Source: Pseudoalteromonas sp. P1-25
Lineage (GTDB): Bacteria; Pseudomonadota; Gammaproteobacteria; Enterobacterales; Alteromonadaceae
DNA length: 51,132 nucleotides
Assembly: GCF_001401805.1 (NCBI RefSeq)
Contig: NZ_LKDW01000029.1
Span: forward strand, 1 to 51,132
Reading direction: 5' to 3'
In this document: positions 7,871 to 16,979 of the stretch, piece by piece
How positions within the stretch are numbered: the stretch's first letter is position 1
How the letters are laid out: every line of letters begins with the position of its first letter
Made by a program: the position numbers and the translations under genes
Notes under the pieces: generated by a model
What the model was told of the DNA's origin: nothing
The model's input: only the letters and a program-made list of their open reading frames with translations
The model's database searches: none

Positions 7871-8965
7871 ATGAATAAAATACTAGGAAGTTTATTGTTG
7901 CTTGGCTTAACAACAGCCCCAGCAATGGCAAAAGACATACTAGACAAACTCACCGTAGCACCTGGGTTTGAAGTAAGCTTATTTGCTGATAATGTTGAAA
8001 ACGCGCGCCAAATAGCAGTATCAAAAAAAGGCATTGTTTACGCAGGTTCTCGTAAAGCCGGAAATGTATATGCGTTAATTGATCATAACAGCGATGGTGT
8101 AGCCGATAAAAAAATGGTAATTGCTGAAGGGTTAAACATGCCCTCTGGGCTAGCAATTAAAGATGGCGATTTATACGTAGGAGAAGTACACCGTATTATT
8201 CGCTTTAAAAACGTCGATACACAGCTAAAAGACCCTAAATTTGATGTTGTTTACAATGCGTTGCCATCGGATCGTCACCACGGGTGGAAGTTTTTACGTT
8301 TTGCGCCCACCGGCGAGCTTATTATTCCGGTTGGTGTACCGTGTAATATATGCGCCGAAGATGAGCGCTACGGACGTATTTTTGCATTAGATGTAGAAAC
8401 TAAACAAATTAAAACAATAGCCCAAGGGGTACGTAACTCGGTAGGCTTTGATTTTCACCCCAGCACGCAAGCGCTTTGGTTTAGTGATAATGGCCGCGAT
8501 ATGATGGGTGATGACATCCCACCGGATGAAATTAACCGCGTAAGTAAAGAAAACGAGCACTTTGGTTTCCCTTACGTTCACGCCGGTGCCATTTTAGACC
8601 CTGAGTTTGGTAAAGGTAAAAACATGAGCGACTACAGTGCGCCAGCGCTTGCACTAGGTGCTCACGTTGCGCCTTTAGGTATTCATTTTTACACCGGCAA
8701 ACAGTTCCCAGCTAATTACAAAGAGCAGTTATTTGTAGCGGAACACGGCTCATGGAATCGAACAAAAAAGTCTGGTTATAAAGTGGCTTTAGCCAATGTA
8801 GAACAAGGGCGTATTACTAAATACACACCGTTTATTACCGGCTTTATGCATAACGAAACAACATTTGGACGCCCAGTTGCATTTGCACAATTAAATGACG
8901 GCAGTCTGCTGATAAGCGACGATTACGCAAACGTGATCTACCGCGTAAGCTATAAGAAAAACTAG
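7871..8965 (+). CDS. Exported sorbosone/glucose dehydrogenase-like beta-propeller protein
   Basis: A predicted periplasmic six-bladed propeller of the PQQ-type soluble glucose dehydrogenase / L-sorbosone dehydrogenase family. The start is ATG 7871, preceded by GGAGAGG; the frame is open further upstream but only through the ribosome site. The signal peptide is MNKILGSLLLLGLTTAPAMA, leaving a 344-residue mature protein. Family features include LTVAPGFEVSLFAD, VAPLGIHFYTG, FVAEHGSWNR and a closing GRPVAFAQLNDGSLLISDD. A Cys-x-x-Cys pair (PCNIC, about residue 158) is typical of the sorbosone subgroup. It lies between parE (30 bases) and parC (10 bases), so it is co-transcribed with topoisomerase IV. 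The substrate and PQQ dependence are unproven. Confidence 0.83.
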   Translation: MNKILGSLLLLGLTTAPAMAKDILDKLTVAPGFEVSLFADNVENARQIAVSKKGIVYAGSRKAGNVYALIDHNSDGVADKKMVIAEGLNMPSGLAIKDGDLYVGEVHRIIRFKNVDTQLKDPKFDVVYNALPSDRHHGWKFLRFAPTGELIIPVGVPCNICAEDERYGRIFALDVETKQIKTIAQGVRNSVGFDFHPSTQALWFSDNGRDMMGDDIPPDEINRVSKENEHFGFPYVHAGAILDPEFGKGKNMSDYSAPALALGAHVAPLGIHFYTGKQFPANYKEQLFVAEHGSWNRTKKSGYKVALANVEQGRITKYTPFITGFMHNETTFGRPVAFAQLNDGSLLISDDYANVIYRVSYKKN

Positions 8966-8975
8966 GTAAGCTTTA

Positions 8976-11270
8976 ATGAGTGATACAGATACCTTGCTGA
9001 TGCAAGGAATTGAACAACAAACAATGGGGCGCTTTACCGAAGACGCCTACTTAAATTACTCTATGTACGTAATTATGGACCGTGCATTACCGCATGTTGG
9101 TGATGGTTTAAAACCGGTTCAACGTCGTATTATTTATGCTATGAGCGAGCTGGGATTATCGGCCGCGGCTAAATATAAAAAATCGGCTCGTACGGTAGGT
9201 GATGTATTAGGTAAATACCACCCGCATGGCGACAGTGCCTGTTACGAGGCTATGGTATTAATGGCGCAGCCGTTTTCTTACCGCTACCCGCTGGTGGATG
9301 GCCAAGGTAACTGGGGTGCAGCAGATGACCCTAAATCGTTTGCGGCCATGCGTTATACCGAAGCGCGCTTATCAAAGTTCTCTGAGGTATTACTTAAAGA
9401 GCTAGGCCAAGGCACCGTTGATTGGACGCCAAACTTTGACGGCACCATGGATGAGCCATTAGTACTACCTGCACGTTTACCGCATATTTTATTAAATGGC
9501 GTAACCGGTATTGCGGTAGGTATGGCAACTGATATTCCACCACATAATGTGCGCGAAGTGGCCAGTGCGTGTTGTTTATTACTTGATAAGCCTAAAACTG
9601 AGCTTGATGAATTACTTGAGCTTGTACACGCGCCTGATTACCCAACCGACGCTGAAATAATTACCCCAAAAGCCGATATTCATAAAATATACAAAACCGG
9701 CCGAGGCTCAATTAAAATGCGCGCGGTGTATACTGAAGAGCACGGCGATATCGTGATTACTGCGCTGCCACATCAATGTTCTGGGGCTAAGGTGCTTGAG
9801 CAAATAGCGGCGCAAATGAATGCTAAAAAGCTGCCAATGGTTGCCGACTTACGTGATGAGTCTGATCACGAAAATCCAACCCGCATCGTGATAGTACCGC
9901 GTTCAAACCGCATTAAAGCTGAGCCGTTAATGGCGCACTTATTTGCCACTACCGACCTTGAAAAAAACTACCGTGTAAATTTAAACATGCTAGGCCTTGA
10001 TGGCCGCCCACAAGTGAAAGACTTACGCAGTATTTTATCTGAGTGGTTAACGTTTAGACGTGAAACAGTACGTAGGCGTTTACAGCACCGTTTAGATAAG
10101 GTGCTGGCGCGGTTGCATATTTTAGAAGGTTTACTCGCTGCCTTTTTAAATATTGACGAAGTGATTGAAATTATACGCACAGAGGATAAACCAAAACCTG
10201 TGTTAATGGAGCGCTTTGAGTTAACCGAAATCCAAGCCGAAGCTATTTTAGAGTTAAAACTTCGTCATTTAGCAAAACTAGAAGAGTTTAAAATACGTGG
10301 CGAGCAGGATGAGTTGGCCAAAGAGCGCGACAAGTTAGAGCTTACCTTAGGCTCAGACCGTCGTATGTCAACGCTCCTTAAAAAAGAAATTCAAGAAGCG
10401 GCCGACATGTACGGCGACGAACGTCGCTCACCGGTTATTGAGCGTGTAGAAGCTAAAGCACTTAGTGAAAAAGATTTAATACCGTCAGAGTCGGTAACCG
10501 TTGTGCTTTCTGATAAAGGGTGGGCACGTGTTGGTAAAGGCCATGACATCGACGTAGAGGGGCTAAATTACCGGGCGGGTGATGAATACAAAGCCTCAGC
10601 TAAAGGGAAGAGTAATCAGCCAGCGGTATTTTTAGACTCTGCGGGGCGTGCATTTGCAACGGATGCGCACAGCTTGCCATCGGCACGAAGCCAAGGTGAG
10701 CCCATGACAGGGCGCTTTAACCTCACCACAGGCGCTAATTTTGAGCATGTGGTAATGGGTGAAGACAATCAAGTACTACTTATGGCGTCGGATGCAGGTT
10801 ATGGCTTTATAACCGAGTTTAAAGATTTAGTAAGTAAAAATAAAAACGGTAAAGCCTTGGTAAGCGTGCCAAAGGGCGGCATTTTACTATCACCCATAAG
10901 AGTGAACGATGTAGCGACCGATTACTGCATGGCTATTTCGAACGAAGGACGAATGCTGTTATTTCCATTGCGCGATTTACCAAAACTGGGTAAAGGTAAA
11001 GGCAATAAAATCATCTCTATTCCGGGTGCTAAAGTACAAGCACGTGAAGAGTTTGTAAAAGTACTTGCTGTAGTACCGCAAGGCAGTAGCGTTACACTCC
11101 ATGCTGGTAAACGAAAGCTAACGCTCAAACCGGGTGACTTGGAGCATTATCATGGCGAGCGTGGACGCAGAGGTAATAAGTTACCTCGAGGCTTACAACG
11201 TGTTGATGAAGCTGTTGTCGAGTTTACGCCGGCTGATGAGCAAAGTGATGACACGTTAGCTGAGGAATAA
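8976..11270 (+). CDS. parC: Topoisomerase IV subunit A
   Basis: The DNA-cleaving subunit of topoisomerase IV; 764 residues (E. coli 752). The catalytic Tyr127 is in [11 protein letters not shown]. The quinolone-determining stretch [12 protein letters not shown] has Ser87 and Glu91 in the places of E. coli Ser80 and Glu84, that is, the susceptible-type residues. After the winged-helix and tower domains comes a coiled coil (about 380-470) and a C-terminal beta-pinwheel with degenerate repeats such as [20 protein letters not shown]. It follows the sorbosone-dehydrogenase-like gene by 10 bases and is closed by a strong terminator. Confidence 0.96.
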   Translation: MSDTDTLLMQGIEQQTMGRFTEDAYLNYSMYVIMDRALPHVGDGLKPVQRRIIYAMSELGLSAAAKYKKSARTVGDVLGKYHPHGDSACYEAMVLMAQPFSYRYPLVDGQGNWGAADDPKSFAAMRYTEARLSKFSEVLLKELGQGTVDWTPNFDGTMDEPLVLPARLPHILLNGVTGIAVGMATDIPPHNVREVASACCLLLDKPKTELDELLELVHAPDYPTDAEIITPKADIHKIYKTGRGSIKMRAVYTEEHGDIVITALPHQCSGAKVLEQIAAQMNAKKLPMVADLRDESDHENPTRIVIVPRSNRIKAEPLMAHLFATTDLEKNYRVNLNMLGLDGRPQVKDLRSILSEWLTFRRETVRRRLQHRLDKVLARLHILEGLLAAFLNIDEVIEIIRTEDKPKPVLMERFELTEIQAEAILELKLRHLAKLEEFKIRGEQDELAKERDKLELTLGSDRRMSTLLKKEIQEAADMYGDERRSPVIERVEAKALSEKDLIPSESVTVVLSDKGWARVGKGHDIDVEGLNYRAGDEYKASAKGKSNQPAVFLDSAGRAFATDAHSLPSARSQGEPMTGRFNLTTGANFEHVVMGEDNQVLLMASDAGYGFITEFKDLVSKNKNGKALVSVPKGGILLSPIRVNDVATDYCMAISNEGRMLLFPLRDLPKLGKGKGNKIISIPGAKVQAREEFVKVLAVVPQGSSVTLHAGKRKLTLKPGDLEHYHGERGRRGNKLPRGLQRVDEAVVEFTPADEQSDDTLAEE

Positions 11271-11290
11271 ACCCGTAATAGATACCTCTA

Positions 11291-11317
11291 ACGGCCTGCT
11301 TTTGCAGGCCGTTTTTG
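11291..11317 (+). terminator. parC operon terminator
   Basis: ACGGCCTGC (11291-11299) pairs with GCAGGCCGT (11304-11312) over a TTTT loop and is followed directly by TTTTT. It is 20 bases after the parC stop and ends the nudF-parC operon. Confidence 0.92.
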
Positions 11318-11439
11318 TTTACCCTGTGTTTTTCAGCTTACAGCTGTTCGCTATTGTCTCGAGTTCGTCATAAAATCACGTTATAATAGTGAAATATGCG
11401 CGGCTTATAGCGCATTGCACACACATTTTGGAGAAAAGT

Positions 11440-12153
11440 TTGTTAGCTGTTATACGTATTTTAATTATGGTGCTGTTTATATTTTTCAGCTGCGTGTTTG
11501 GGTTGTTACTGTCAATTGTGAGGCCGTTTCATCCTAACAATGTGCATGTGATTGCGGGTTGGTTTGCTTCGATGGCTAAAATGCTTGGAGTTAAACTTGT
11601 ATTAAAACGCCACCCTGATGCAAAAAATATTGGCCCTGCAGTGTATATATCTAACCATCAAAACAATTATGACTTATTTACCGTACCTGCCATGGTGCCT
11701 AAAAATTGCGTAAGTTTAGGCAAAAAAAGTTTAAAGTGGATCCCATTTTTTGGCCAGCTTTATTGGTTGTCGGGAAACATATTAATAGATAGAGCAAATC
11801 GCTCTAAAGCAGCAGGTACAATTTCAAAAGCCGCTGAAAAAATTAAACAAAATGGTTTATCTGTTTGGGTTTTCCCTGAAGGCACTCGAAGCTACGGTCG
11901 TGGTTTGTTGCCTTTCAAAACGGGGGCATTTCATACCGCTTTAAGCGCAGATGTACCCATAGTACCGGTATGTATGAGCACAACAGATAAAACTATTAAG
12001 CTAAACCGCTGGGATAATGGTACAATTTACATTGAAATGTTAGCGCCTATATCACTTGATAAAGAAGTGAGTGCCCGTGAACAGGCCACTCAAGTGCATA
12101 GTATTATGGCTGCTAAAATAACTGAATTAGATGCTCAAGTGAGAGATAAATAA
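11440..12153 (+). CDS. plsC: 1-acyl-sn-glycerol-3-phosphate acyltransferase
   Basis: Converts lysophosphatidic acid to phosphatidic acid in the inner membrane. I place the start at TTG 11440 (237 residues; E. coli PlsC 245), because TTGGAGAAAAG ends six bases upstream. The frame is open back to a GTG at 11389, but that part covers the likely promoter (TATAAT at 11382-11387). Motifs in order: an N-terminal hydrophobic anchor, N-H-Q-N-N-Y-D (the HX4D motif), IPFFGQLYWLSGNILIDR, FPEGTRSYGRGLLPFKTGAF and VPIVPVCMST. The stop codon shares its last base with the rraB start. Confidence 0.93.
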   Translation: MLAVIRILIMVLFIFFSCVFGLLLSIVRPFHPNNVHVIAGWFASMAKMLGVKLVLKRHPDAKNIGPAVYISNHQNNYDLFTVPAMVPKNCVSLGKKSLKWIPFFGQLYWLSGNILIDRANRSKAAGTISKAAEKIKQNGLSVWVFPEGTRSYGRGLLPFKTGAFHTALSADVPIVPVCMSTTDKTIKLNRWDNGTIYIEMLAPISLDKEVSAREQATQVHSIMAAKITELDAQVRDK

Positions 12154-12488
12154 TGGAAAACTGGCGTGAAATAAGTGAAGACATCGTAAGTTCACTACTT
12201 GAAGATGGCTCTGATCCTGAAATACTTTATGAAGTTGAGCATCATTTTGTATGCGAAGATTTTAGCAAATTAGAGCAAGCTGCGCTGGCTGCTTTTAAAT
12301 TAGGCTACGATGTTGAAGAGCCGGCAGAGCTTGAGCTAGAAGATGGCAGCAAAATTTGGAGCTTTGATATTGTCGTCGAAGCTGAGCTAGACGTTGAAGT
12401 TATAATGGAAGACGTTGAGAAACTTGCAGCCCTAGCTGTTGAGTGTGACGTTGAGTACGACGGTTGGGGCACTTACTTTCAAGAGTAA
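12153..12488 (+). CDS. rraB: Ribonuclease E inhibitor RraB
   Basis: A small acidic cytoplasmic protein that binds the C-terminal half of RNase E and shifts the set of mRNAs it degrades. The 111 residues cover the conserved core: LLEDGSDPEILYEVEHHF, AAFKLGYDVEEPAELELEDG and the closing DVEYDGWGTYFQE. The long acidic tail of E. coli RraB (138 residues) is missing; the protein stops right after the core. Its ATG overlaps the plsC stop by one base, so it is translated with plsC. Confidence 0.92.
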   Translation: MENWREISEDIVSSLLEDGSDPEILYEVEHHFVCEDFSKLEQAALAAFKLGYDVEEPAELELEDGSKIWSFDIVVEAELDVEVIMEDVEKLAALAVECDVEYDGWGTYFQE

Positions 12489-12505
12489 GGCGTTAGCTAG
12501 TTGAT

Positions 12506-12535
12506 AAAAGCGAGCATTTATATGCTCGCTTTTTT
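12506..12535 (+). terminator. plsC-rraB terminator
   Basis: AGCGAGCAT (12509-12517) pairs with ATGCTCGCT (12522-12530) across TTAT, flanked by AAA on the left and a T6 run on the right. It stands 20 bases after the rraB stop. Confidence 0.9.
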
Positions 12536-13140
12536 GTGTTTAGGGCAACATGATTCTTTAAACTCTTGCCTATTTTAGATATTAATGCACATTTTTTAGT
12601 GTAATGGCGCACTAATCCCCGCCTTTATTTTGCCTTATTTAACGGCAAAAAATATAAGTTTTTTAGTATTACCAATTTTATTTTTGTTATAACCAATTAT
12701 TATTTTTCATGTAAAAAATTTAATTTATCTAAATTTATTCATTAAAAGTTAAGCTTGCTATATTTTTATTGGTAATAGAGCTTTTTCCGGCGTACTACTT
12801 ATTTATTAAATAGAAAAAATATTTTTATTTATCGCTAATCTGTCCCCAATATATAACCTATTGAATAGTTAATACTATTTAAAATTTTTTAATACAATTC
12901 TTAATAAAACTAATACTTATTTGCTATTAGATTTACTGTTGACATATTGGTAACAAAAAATATAGCCTTTACCTCGCCATTTGGCATTAATATTGGTAAG
13001 GTCGCTTTTGGGTTTTATATTGGTTTTTGTAACCTGGGTTGTCTTGCCAAATCGATTCATACACAAAAGTAGAAACCTGTTTATACAGTGTGATCTAAGT
13101 TTTAGTGTCTACCACAAAACTAAGTAGTTAGGTTATTTTT
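12536..13140. other. Long AT-rich control region before the alginate lyase
   Basis: About 600 bases without a credible gene and clearly richer in A and T than its neighbours. It contains five copies of the seven-base word TTGGTAA or its close inverse: TTACCAA at 12669, TAACCAA at 12690, TTGGTAA at 12769, 12947 and 12993. The third-last to last of these cluster around the probable promoter. I read it as the regulatory region of the alginate lyase. No tRNA or recognisable small RNA was seen. Confidence 0.5.
12939..12966 (+). promoter_or_regulatory. Probable sigma70 promoter and operator of the alginate lyase gene
   Basis: TTGACA at 12939-12944 and TATAGC at 12961-12966 are separated by 16 bases. 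A TTGGTAA word (12947-12953) lies inside the spacer, where a bound repressor would block polymerase; a second copy at 12993-12999 would lie just past the start site. A transcript from here would have a leader of roughly 195 bases before the ATG at 13168. The assignment is by inspection only. Confidence 0.45.
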
Positions 13141-13167
13141 ATGTTCAGGTTTAAAGGAATAAAGATA

Positions 13168-14331
13168 ATGATTAACCATAAAAAACTGTTTTTTTACAGC
13201 GCGATTGCGACAAGCTCAGCACTATCACATGCTGCAACAATTAATAATGCAGGCTTTGAAAGTGGCTTTAGTAACTGGAACGAAACTGACCCAGCCGCTA
13301 TTTCCTCAGATGCTTACAGTGGCTCAAAATCGCTAAAAATTCAGGGTAGCCCAGCACGCGTTTATCAAGTAGTCGATGTGCAGCCTAACACTGAATACAC
13401 CCTAAGCGCTTATGTGCTCGGTAAAGGGCAAATTGGTGTAAACGACTTAAATGGTTTATTTAAAAACCAAACCTTTAATGTTTCTTCGTGGACTAAAGTA
13501 ACAAAAACATTTACTACGGCTAATACCAATTCACTGCAGGTTTTCGCTAAACACTACAATAACACCAGCGATGTACGATTTGATAATTTTGCCTTGGTTG
13601 AGGGTAGTGGCAGCAATGATGGCGGCAGCGATAACTCAAATGGTTCAACAATTCCTAGCAGCATTACCAGTGGCAGCATTTTTGATTTAGAAGGGGATAA
13701 CCCCAATCCTTTAGTTAACGATAGTACTTTGGTGTTTGTCCCGTTAGAGGCGCAACATATTACGCCTAATGGTAATGGCTGGCGTCATGAGTATAAGGTA
13801 AAAGAAAGCCTGCGCGTTGCTATGACTCAAACCTATGAAGTGTTCGAAGCTACGGTAAAGGTGGAAATGTCTGACGGTGGAAAAACGATTGTATCGCAGC
13901 ACCATGCAAGCGATACCGGCACTATATCTAAAGTGTATGTATCAGATACTGATGAATCGGGCTTTAATGATAGCGTAGCGAACAACGGAATTTTTGATGT
14001 GTACGTACGTTTACGTAATACCAGCGGTAATGAAGAAAAGTTTGCTCTAGGTACTATTACCAGTGGTGAGTCATTCAACTTACGAGTGGTTAATAACTAC
14101 GGTGATGTTGAGGTGACGGCTTTTGGTAATTCGTTTGGTATACCGGTAGAGGATGATTCGCAGTCATACTTTAAGTTTGGTAACTACTTGCAATCACAAG
14201 ACCCATACACATTAGATAAATGTGGTGAGGCCGGTAACTCTAACTCGTTTAAAAACTGTTTTGAGGATTTAGGCATTACAGAATCAAAAGTGACGATGAC
14301 CAATGTGAGTTATACGCGCCAAACTAATTAA
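13168..14331 (+). CDS. Secreted PL18-type alginate lyase with N-terminal carbohydrate-binding-like domain
   Basis: A predicted extracellular endo-lyase that cuts alginate by beta-elimination. I use ATG 13168 (387 residues): AAAGGA lies upstream and a clean signal peptide follows (cut after ALSHA). An in-frame ATG at 13141 would add nine residues before it. Residues about 25-140 form a CBM-like beta-sandwich (NNAGFESGFSNWN, then VRFDNFALVEG); a Gly/Ser/Asn/Asp linker follows. The lyase domain (about 165-387) is a jelly roll of the PL7/PL18 type with KTIVSQHHAS and the C-terminal YFKFGNYLQSQDPYT strand. This two-part build and size match the Pseudoalteromonas PL18 enzymes I recall. It stands alone, with no other alginate genes near it. 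Confidence 0.85.
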   Translation: MINHKKLFFYSAIATSSALSHAATINNAGFESGFSNWNETDPAAISSDAYSGSKSLKIQGSPARVYQVVDVQPNTEYTLSAYVLGKGQIGVNDLNGLFKNQTFNVSSWTKVTKTFTTANTNSLQVFAKHYNNTSDVRFDNFALVEGSGSNDGGSDNSNGSTIPSSITSGSIFDLEGDNPNPLVNDSTLVFVPLEAQHITPNGNGWRHEYKVKESLRVAMTQTYEVFEATVKVEMSDGGKTIVSQHHASDTGTISKVYVSDTDESGFNDSVANNGIFDVYVRLRNTSGNEEKFALGTITSGESFNLRVVNNYGDVEVTAFGNSFGIPVEDDSQSYFKFGNYLQSQDPYTLDKCGEAGNSNSFKNCFEDLGITESKVTMTNVSYTRQTN

Positions 14332-14346
14332 TCAGCGACTCAATCA

Positions 14347-14383
14347 CGGCCACTCACCTGAGTGGCCGCATTAAAAATTTTTT
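14347..14383 (+). terminator. Terminator after the alginate lyase gene
   Basis: CGGCCACTC (14347-14355) pairs with GAGTGGCCG (14360-14368) over ACCT. A T7 run begins eight bases later, reaching the end of the convergent zntB gene. The gap between stem and T-run makes it a less perfect terminator on the plus strand. Confidence 0.65.
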
Positions 14384-15354
14384 TATAACCACTTTTTATT
14401 TTTAAAATACAGCCCTATACCACCTGTAAGCACAATCAAAAAAATCACAAATGTACTAAATGCATAGGGGTTTTCGGTCCCAGGTATACCGCCTACATTT
14501 ACCCCTAAAAGGCCTGTTAAAAAGCCCAGCGGTAAAAAAAGCGCCGCCACAACTGACATAACGTACATGCGTTGATTTAGTTGCTCAGACACTTGGTTGG
14601 TAATGGTTTGCTGAATAATTTGTGCGCGCTCTATAGCGCTATCTAGCTCTTCTAAATAGCGAATAAGTAAGTTAGTGGTTTCGTTTAGTTTTGCTTTATC
14701 TTCATCTTTAAGCCAAAGGTAGTGGTTATTTATCAGTAAACTTAGCGCTTCTTTTTGTGGTTTTAAGTAACGTTTCAAGGCAATAGTTTGACGCCGTAGT
14801 TGTGATAAACCTTGGTTATCAAATTTTTTGCTTGGCTCGTCTATTTCCTCTTCAAATTCATCCAAGGTTTCATCGAGCTTATTAATGACACTTTGCATCC
14901 GTGATGTCAGCTTTTGGGTTATACAGCAAACCAGCTCAGAAATAGAGCATGGGCCTTGGCCAGCATTAAGCTCTGCTAATATATCTTGGATTGAAAGTAA
15001 GCGACGCTTGCGCGTAGTAATAACTATTGATTCGTTAATAAATAATCGAATTGAAACCATGTCCTCAGGGCTTTGTGCAGGATTTAAATTTACACCACGT
15101 AAAAACAGCATATGGCCATTGGTACTGGGTGTTAAGCGTGGGCGAGTTTCATCAGCAATAAGCGAATCAAGCTCAAAGTCACTAAGATGTTCTTGGTTTT
15201 TTAACCACGTTACTGCCTCGCTTTGGCTGTAGTCCATATGTATCCACAGTTTACCTTGTTTAGGGTGCCAGTTATTTAAATCGCGAGTGTTTTCTATGGC
15301 GTGCGCACCACCTTTTTCGTCAAGCACCAATGCATGCAGTAAACCATTAATCAT
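14383..15354 (-). CDS. zntB: ZntB-like CorA-family zinc transporter
   Basis: A pentameric inner-membrane metal-ion transporter of the CorA/MIT superfamily; ZntB moves Zn2+. It has 323 residues (E. coli ZntB 327). A large soluble N-terminal region with long helices (residues about 150-255) is followed by two membrane segments at the C terminus. The selectivity loop reads GVNVGGIPG, the ZntB form of the CorA GMN motif, after LPLGFLTGLL. It is convergent with the alginate lyase gene and divergent from rimB. Confidence 0.85.
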   Translation of the reverse strand: MINGLLHALVLDEKGGAHAIENTRDLNNWHPKQGKLWIHMDYSQSEAVTWLKNQEHLSDFELDSLIADETRPRLTPSTNGHMLFLRGVNLNPAQSPEDMVSIRLFINESIVITTRKRRLLSIQDILAELNAGQGPCSISELVCCITQKLTSRMQSVINKLDETLDEFEEEIDEPSKKFDNQGLSQLRRQTIALKRYLKPQKEALSLLINNHYLWLKDEDKAKLNETTNLLIRYLEELDSAIERAQIIQQTITNQVSEQLNQRMYVMSVVAALFLPLGFLTGLLGVNVGGIPGTENPYAFSTFVIFLIVLTGGIGLYFKNKKWL

Positions 15355-15634
15355 ATTTAAGGCCTATATAATAGTGTGTTTTTAATACAAATAACTATAG
15401 CGTATCTGCAAAGTGCTTTTTAAAGCTACCTTAATTTTTTAGTCAGTTAGCTTTAAGGCTTAACCCCATATGCAGCCTTTAATTGCTAAATAAAACGCTA
15501 AGCAACAAGGTGTGCATTGTGTGGTCAGTTTCTATAAAAGATCAATTTAATTTACTCATCGACTAGATAAATTTATTTCGCTGGTGTTTTTTTCGCCTTA
15601 GCGTATAAGTCACTTTTTTATTAAGGGCACATTT

Positions 15635-16063
15635 ATGACAGCAAAGTTGACCGTGGGTTGGCGTGAGTGGTTGAGTTTACCGGAGCTTGGTATCGAGAAG
15701 ATTAAAGCAAAGGTGGATACTGGCGCCCGCACCTCATGTATTCATGCAGTTAATATTGAAGAGTACCAAAAAAATGGCGAAAAATGGGTGAAATTTATAG
15801 CGCAACCATTACAAGGTGATGAACAAACACAGGTTAAATGCTCCGCGAAGGTTAAAAAAATTAAAGCTGTAACCAGTTCAAGTGGGCAAAAAGAAATGCG
15901 CTATTTTATAGAGACCACACTACATGCAGGCCAACATAGCTGGCCTATTGAAGTGACGCTAACAAATAGAGCAACAATGAAATTTAGGATGTTACTTGGC
16001 CGTACAGCCATGGAAAACCATTTAGTCGTTAACCCGGCTTTATCACATTTATTAGATAGTTAA
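15635..16063 (+). CDS. rimB: RimB-like retropepsin-fold ATP-dependent zinc protease family protein
   Basis: A 142-residue protein of the family named ATP-dependent zinc protease, which has a retropepsin-like fold. The aspartic-protease-like motif is V-D28-T-G-A-R-T-S in [17 protein letters not shown], and a second conserved block [12 protein letters not shown] closes the domain. In Pseudomonas the neighbouring partner of RimK, RimB, is reported to remove glutamate tails from ribosomal protein S6. Here rimK follows after 10 bases, the same pairing. The symbol rests on that context. Transcription presumably starts in the 280-base divergent gap shared with zntB. Confidence 0.82.
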   Translation: MTAKLTVGWREWLSLPELGIEKIKAKVDTGARTSCIHAVNIEEYQKNGEKWVKFIAQPLQGDEQTQVKCSAKVKKIKAVTSSSGQKEMRYFIETTLHAGQHSWPIEVTLTNRATMKFRMLLGRTAMENHLVVNPALSHLLDS

Positions 16064-16073
16064 GGTTTTAACT

Positions 16074-16979
16074 ATGAAAATTGGTATTTTATCTCGCAGC
16101 AGTAGTTTGTATTCAACGCGACGCCTAATAGAAGCGGCAGAAGCCCGCGGGCATGAAGTAAAAGTAATTGATGCGCTACGTTGTTATATGAACATAAACT
16201 CACAGCAGCCAGAAATTCACTATCGTGGTGAAAACTTAAAAGATTTTGACGCCATTGTTCCACGTATTGGGGCATCGGTAACGTTTTATGGCTGCTCAGT
16301 GTTGCGACAGTTTGAAATGATGGGGGTTTACCCGGTTAATGAATCAGTGGCTATTTCTCGTTCGCGCGACAAATTACGCTCACTTCAGCTGTTATCACGT
16401 AAAGGTGTAGGCATGCCGGTAACAGGTTTTGCCAGTAAGCCAGATGATGTAAAAGACCTACTAGAAATGGTAGGGGGGACACCTGTGGTTATTAAGCTAC
16501 TTGAAGGCACACAAGGCATTGGTGTTGTACTGGCCGAAACGCGTAAAGCAGCTGAAAGTGTGATTGAAGCGTTTATGGGCTTAAAAGCCAATATTATGGT
16601 TCAAGAATACATTAAGGAAGCTGGCGGTGCCGACATTCGGTGTTTTGTATTAGGGGATAAAGTAATAGCGGCCATGAAGCGCCAAGCGCAAGAAGGCGAG
16701 TTTCGCTCAAACCTTCACCGTGGTGGTAGCGCAACATTAGTACGCATTACCCCAGAAGAGCGTAAAACAGCTGTTGCTGCAGCAAAAGCAATGGGCTTAA
16801 ATGTAGCGGGTGTTGATTTACTTCGCTCATCACGTGGGCCACTGGTTATGGAAGTGAATTCTTCTCCAGGGCTTGAAGGGATTGAAGTAGCAACAGGTAA
16901 AGATATTGCTGGTATGGTCATCGAATTTATCGAAAAAAACGCTGCTATTAAAGGAACCGCAACCCGTGGCAAAGGTTAA
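16074..16979 (+). CDS. rimK: Ribosomal protein S6 glutamate ligase RimK
   Basis: An ATP-grasp ligase that adds glutamate residues to the C terminus of ribosomal protein S6. The 301 residues match E. coli RimK (300). The N-terminal pre-ATP-grasp domain ([17 protein letters not shown]) is followed by the ATP-binding core with [47 protein letters not shown] and the metal-binding end [15 protein letters not shown]. It lies in an apparent three-gene operon: rimB ends 10 bases upstream and the AstE-like gene starts 14 bases before the rimK stop. Confidence 0.93.
   Translation: MKIGILSRSSSLYSTRRLIEAAEARGHEVKVIDALRCYMNINSQQPEIHYRGENLKDFDAIVPRIGASVTFYGCSVLRQFEMMGVYPVNESVAISRSRDKLRSLQLLSRKGVGMPVTGFASKPDDVKDLLEMVGGTPVVIKLLEGTQGIGVVLAETRKAAESVIEAFMGLKANIMVQEYIKEAGGADIRCFVLGDKVIAAMKRQAQEGEFRSNLHRGGSATLVRITPEERKTAVAAAKAMGLNVAGVDLLRSSRGPLVMEVNSSPGLEGIEVATGKDIAGMVIEFIEKNAAIKGTATRGKG

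Noticed and set aside
11389..11439. Upstream GTG start for plsC
   Set aside because: The extra residues overlap a TATAAT-like promoter element and have no ribosome site. TTG 11440 follows a strong GGAGAAAAG site and matches the family start.
14828..15232. Plus-strand frame of about 134 codons opposite zntB
   Set aside because: It is serine-rich, lacks any domain pattern or ribosome site, and lies fully within the conserved transporter gene.
16906..16965. Upstream extension of the AstE-like protein into rimK from a TTG
   Set aside because: The extra 20 residues are the rimK C terminus in another frame. The GTG at 16966 has AAAGGA ahead and gives the family-typical N terminus.
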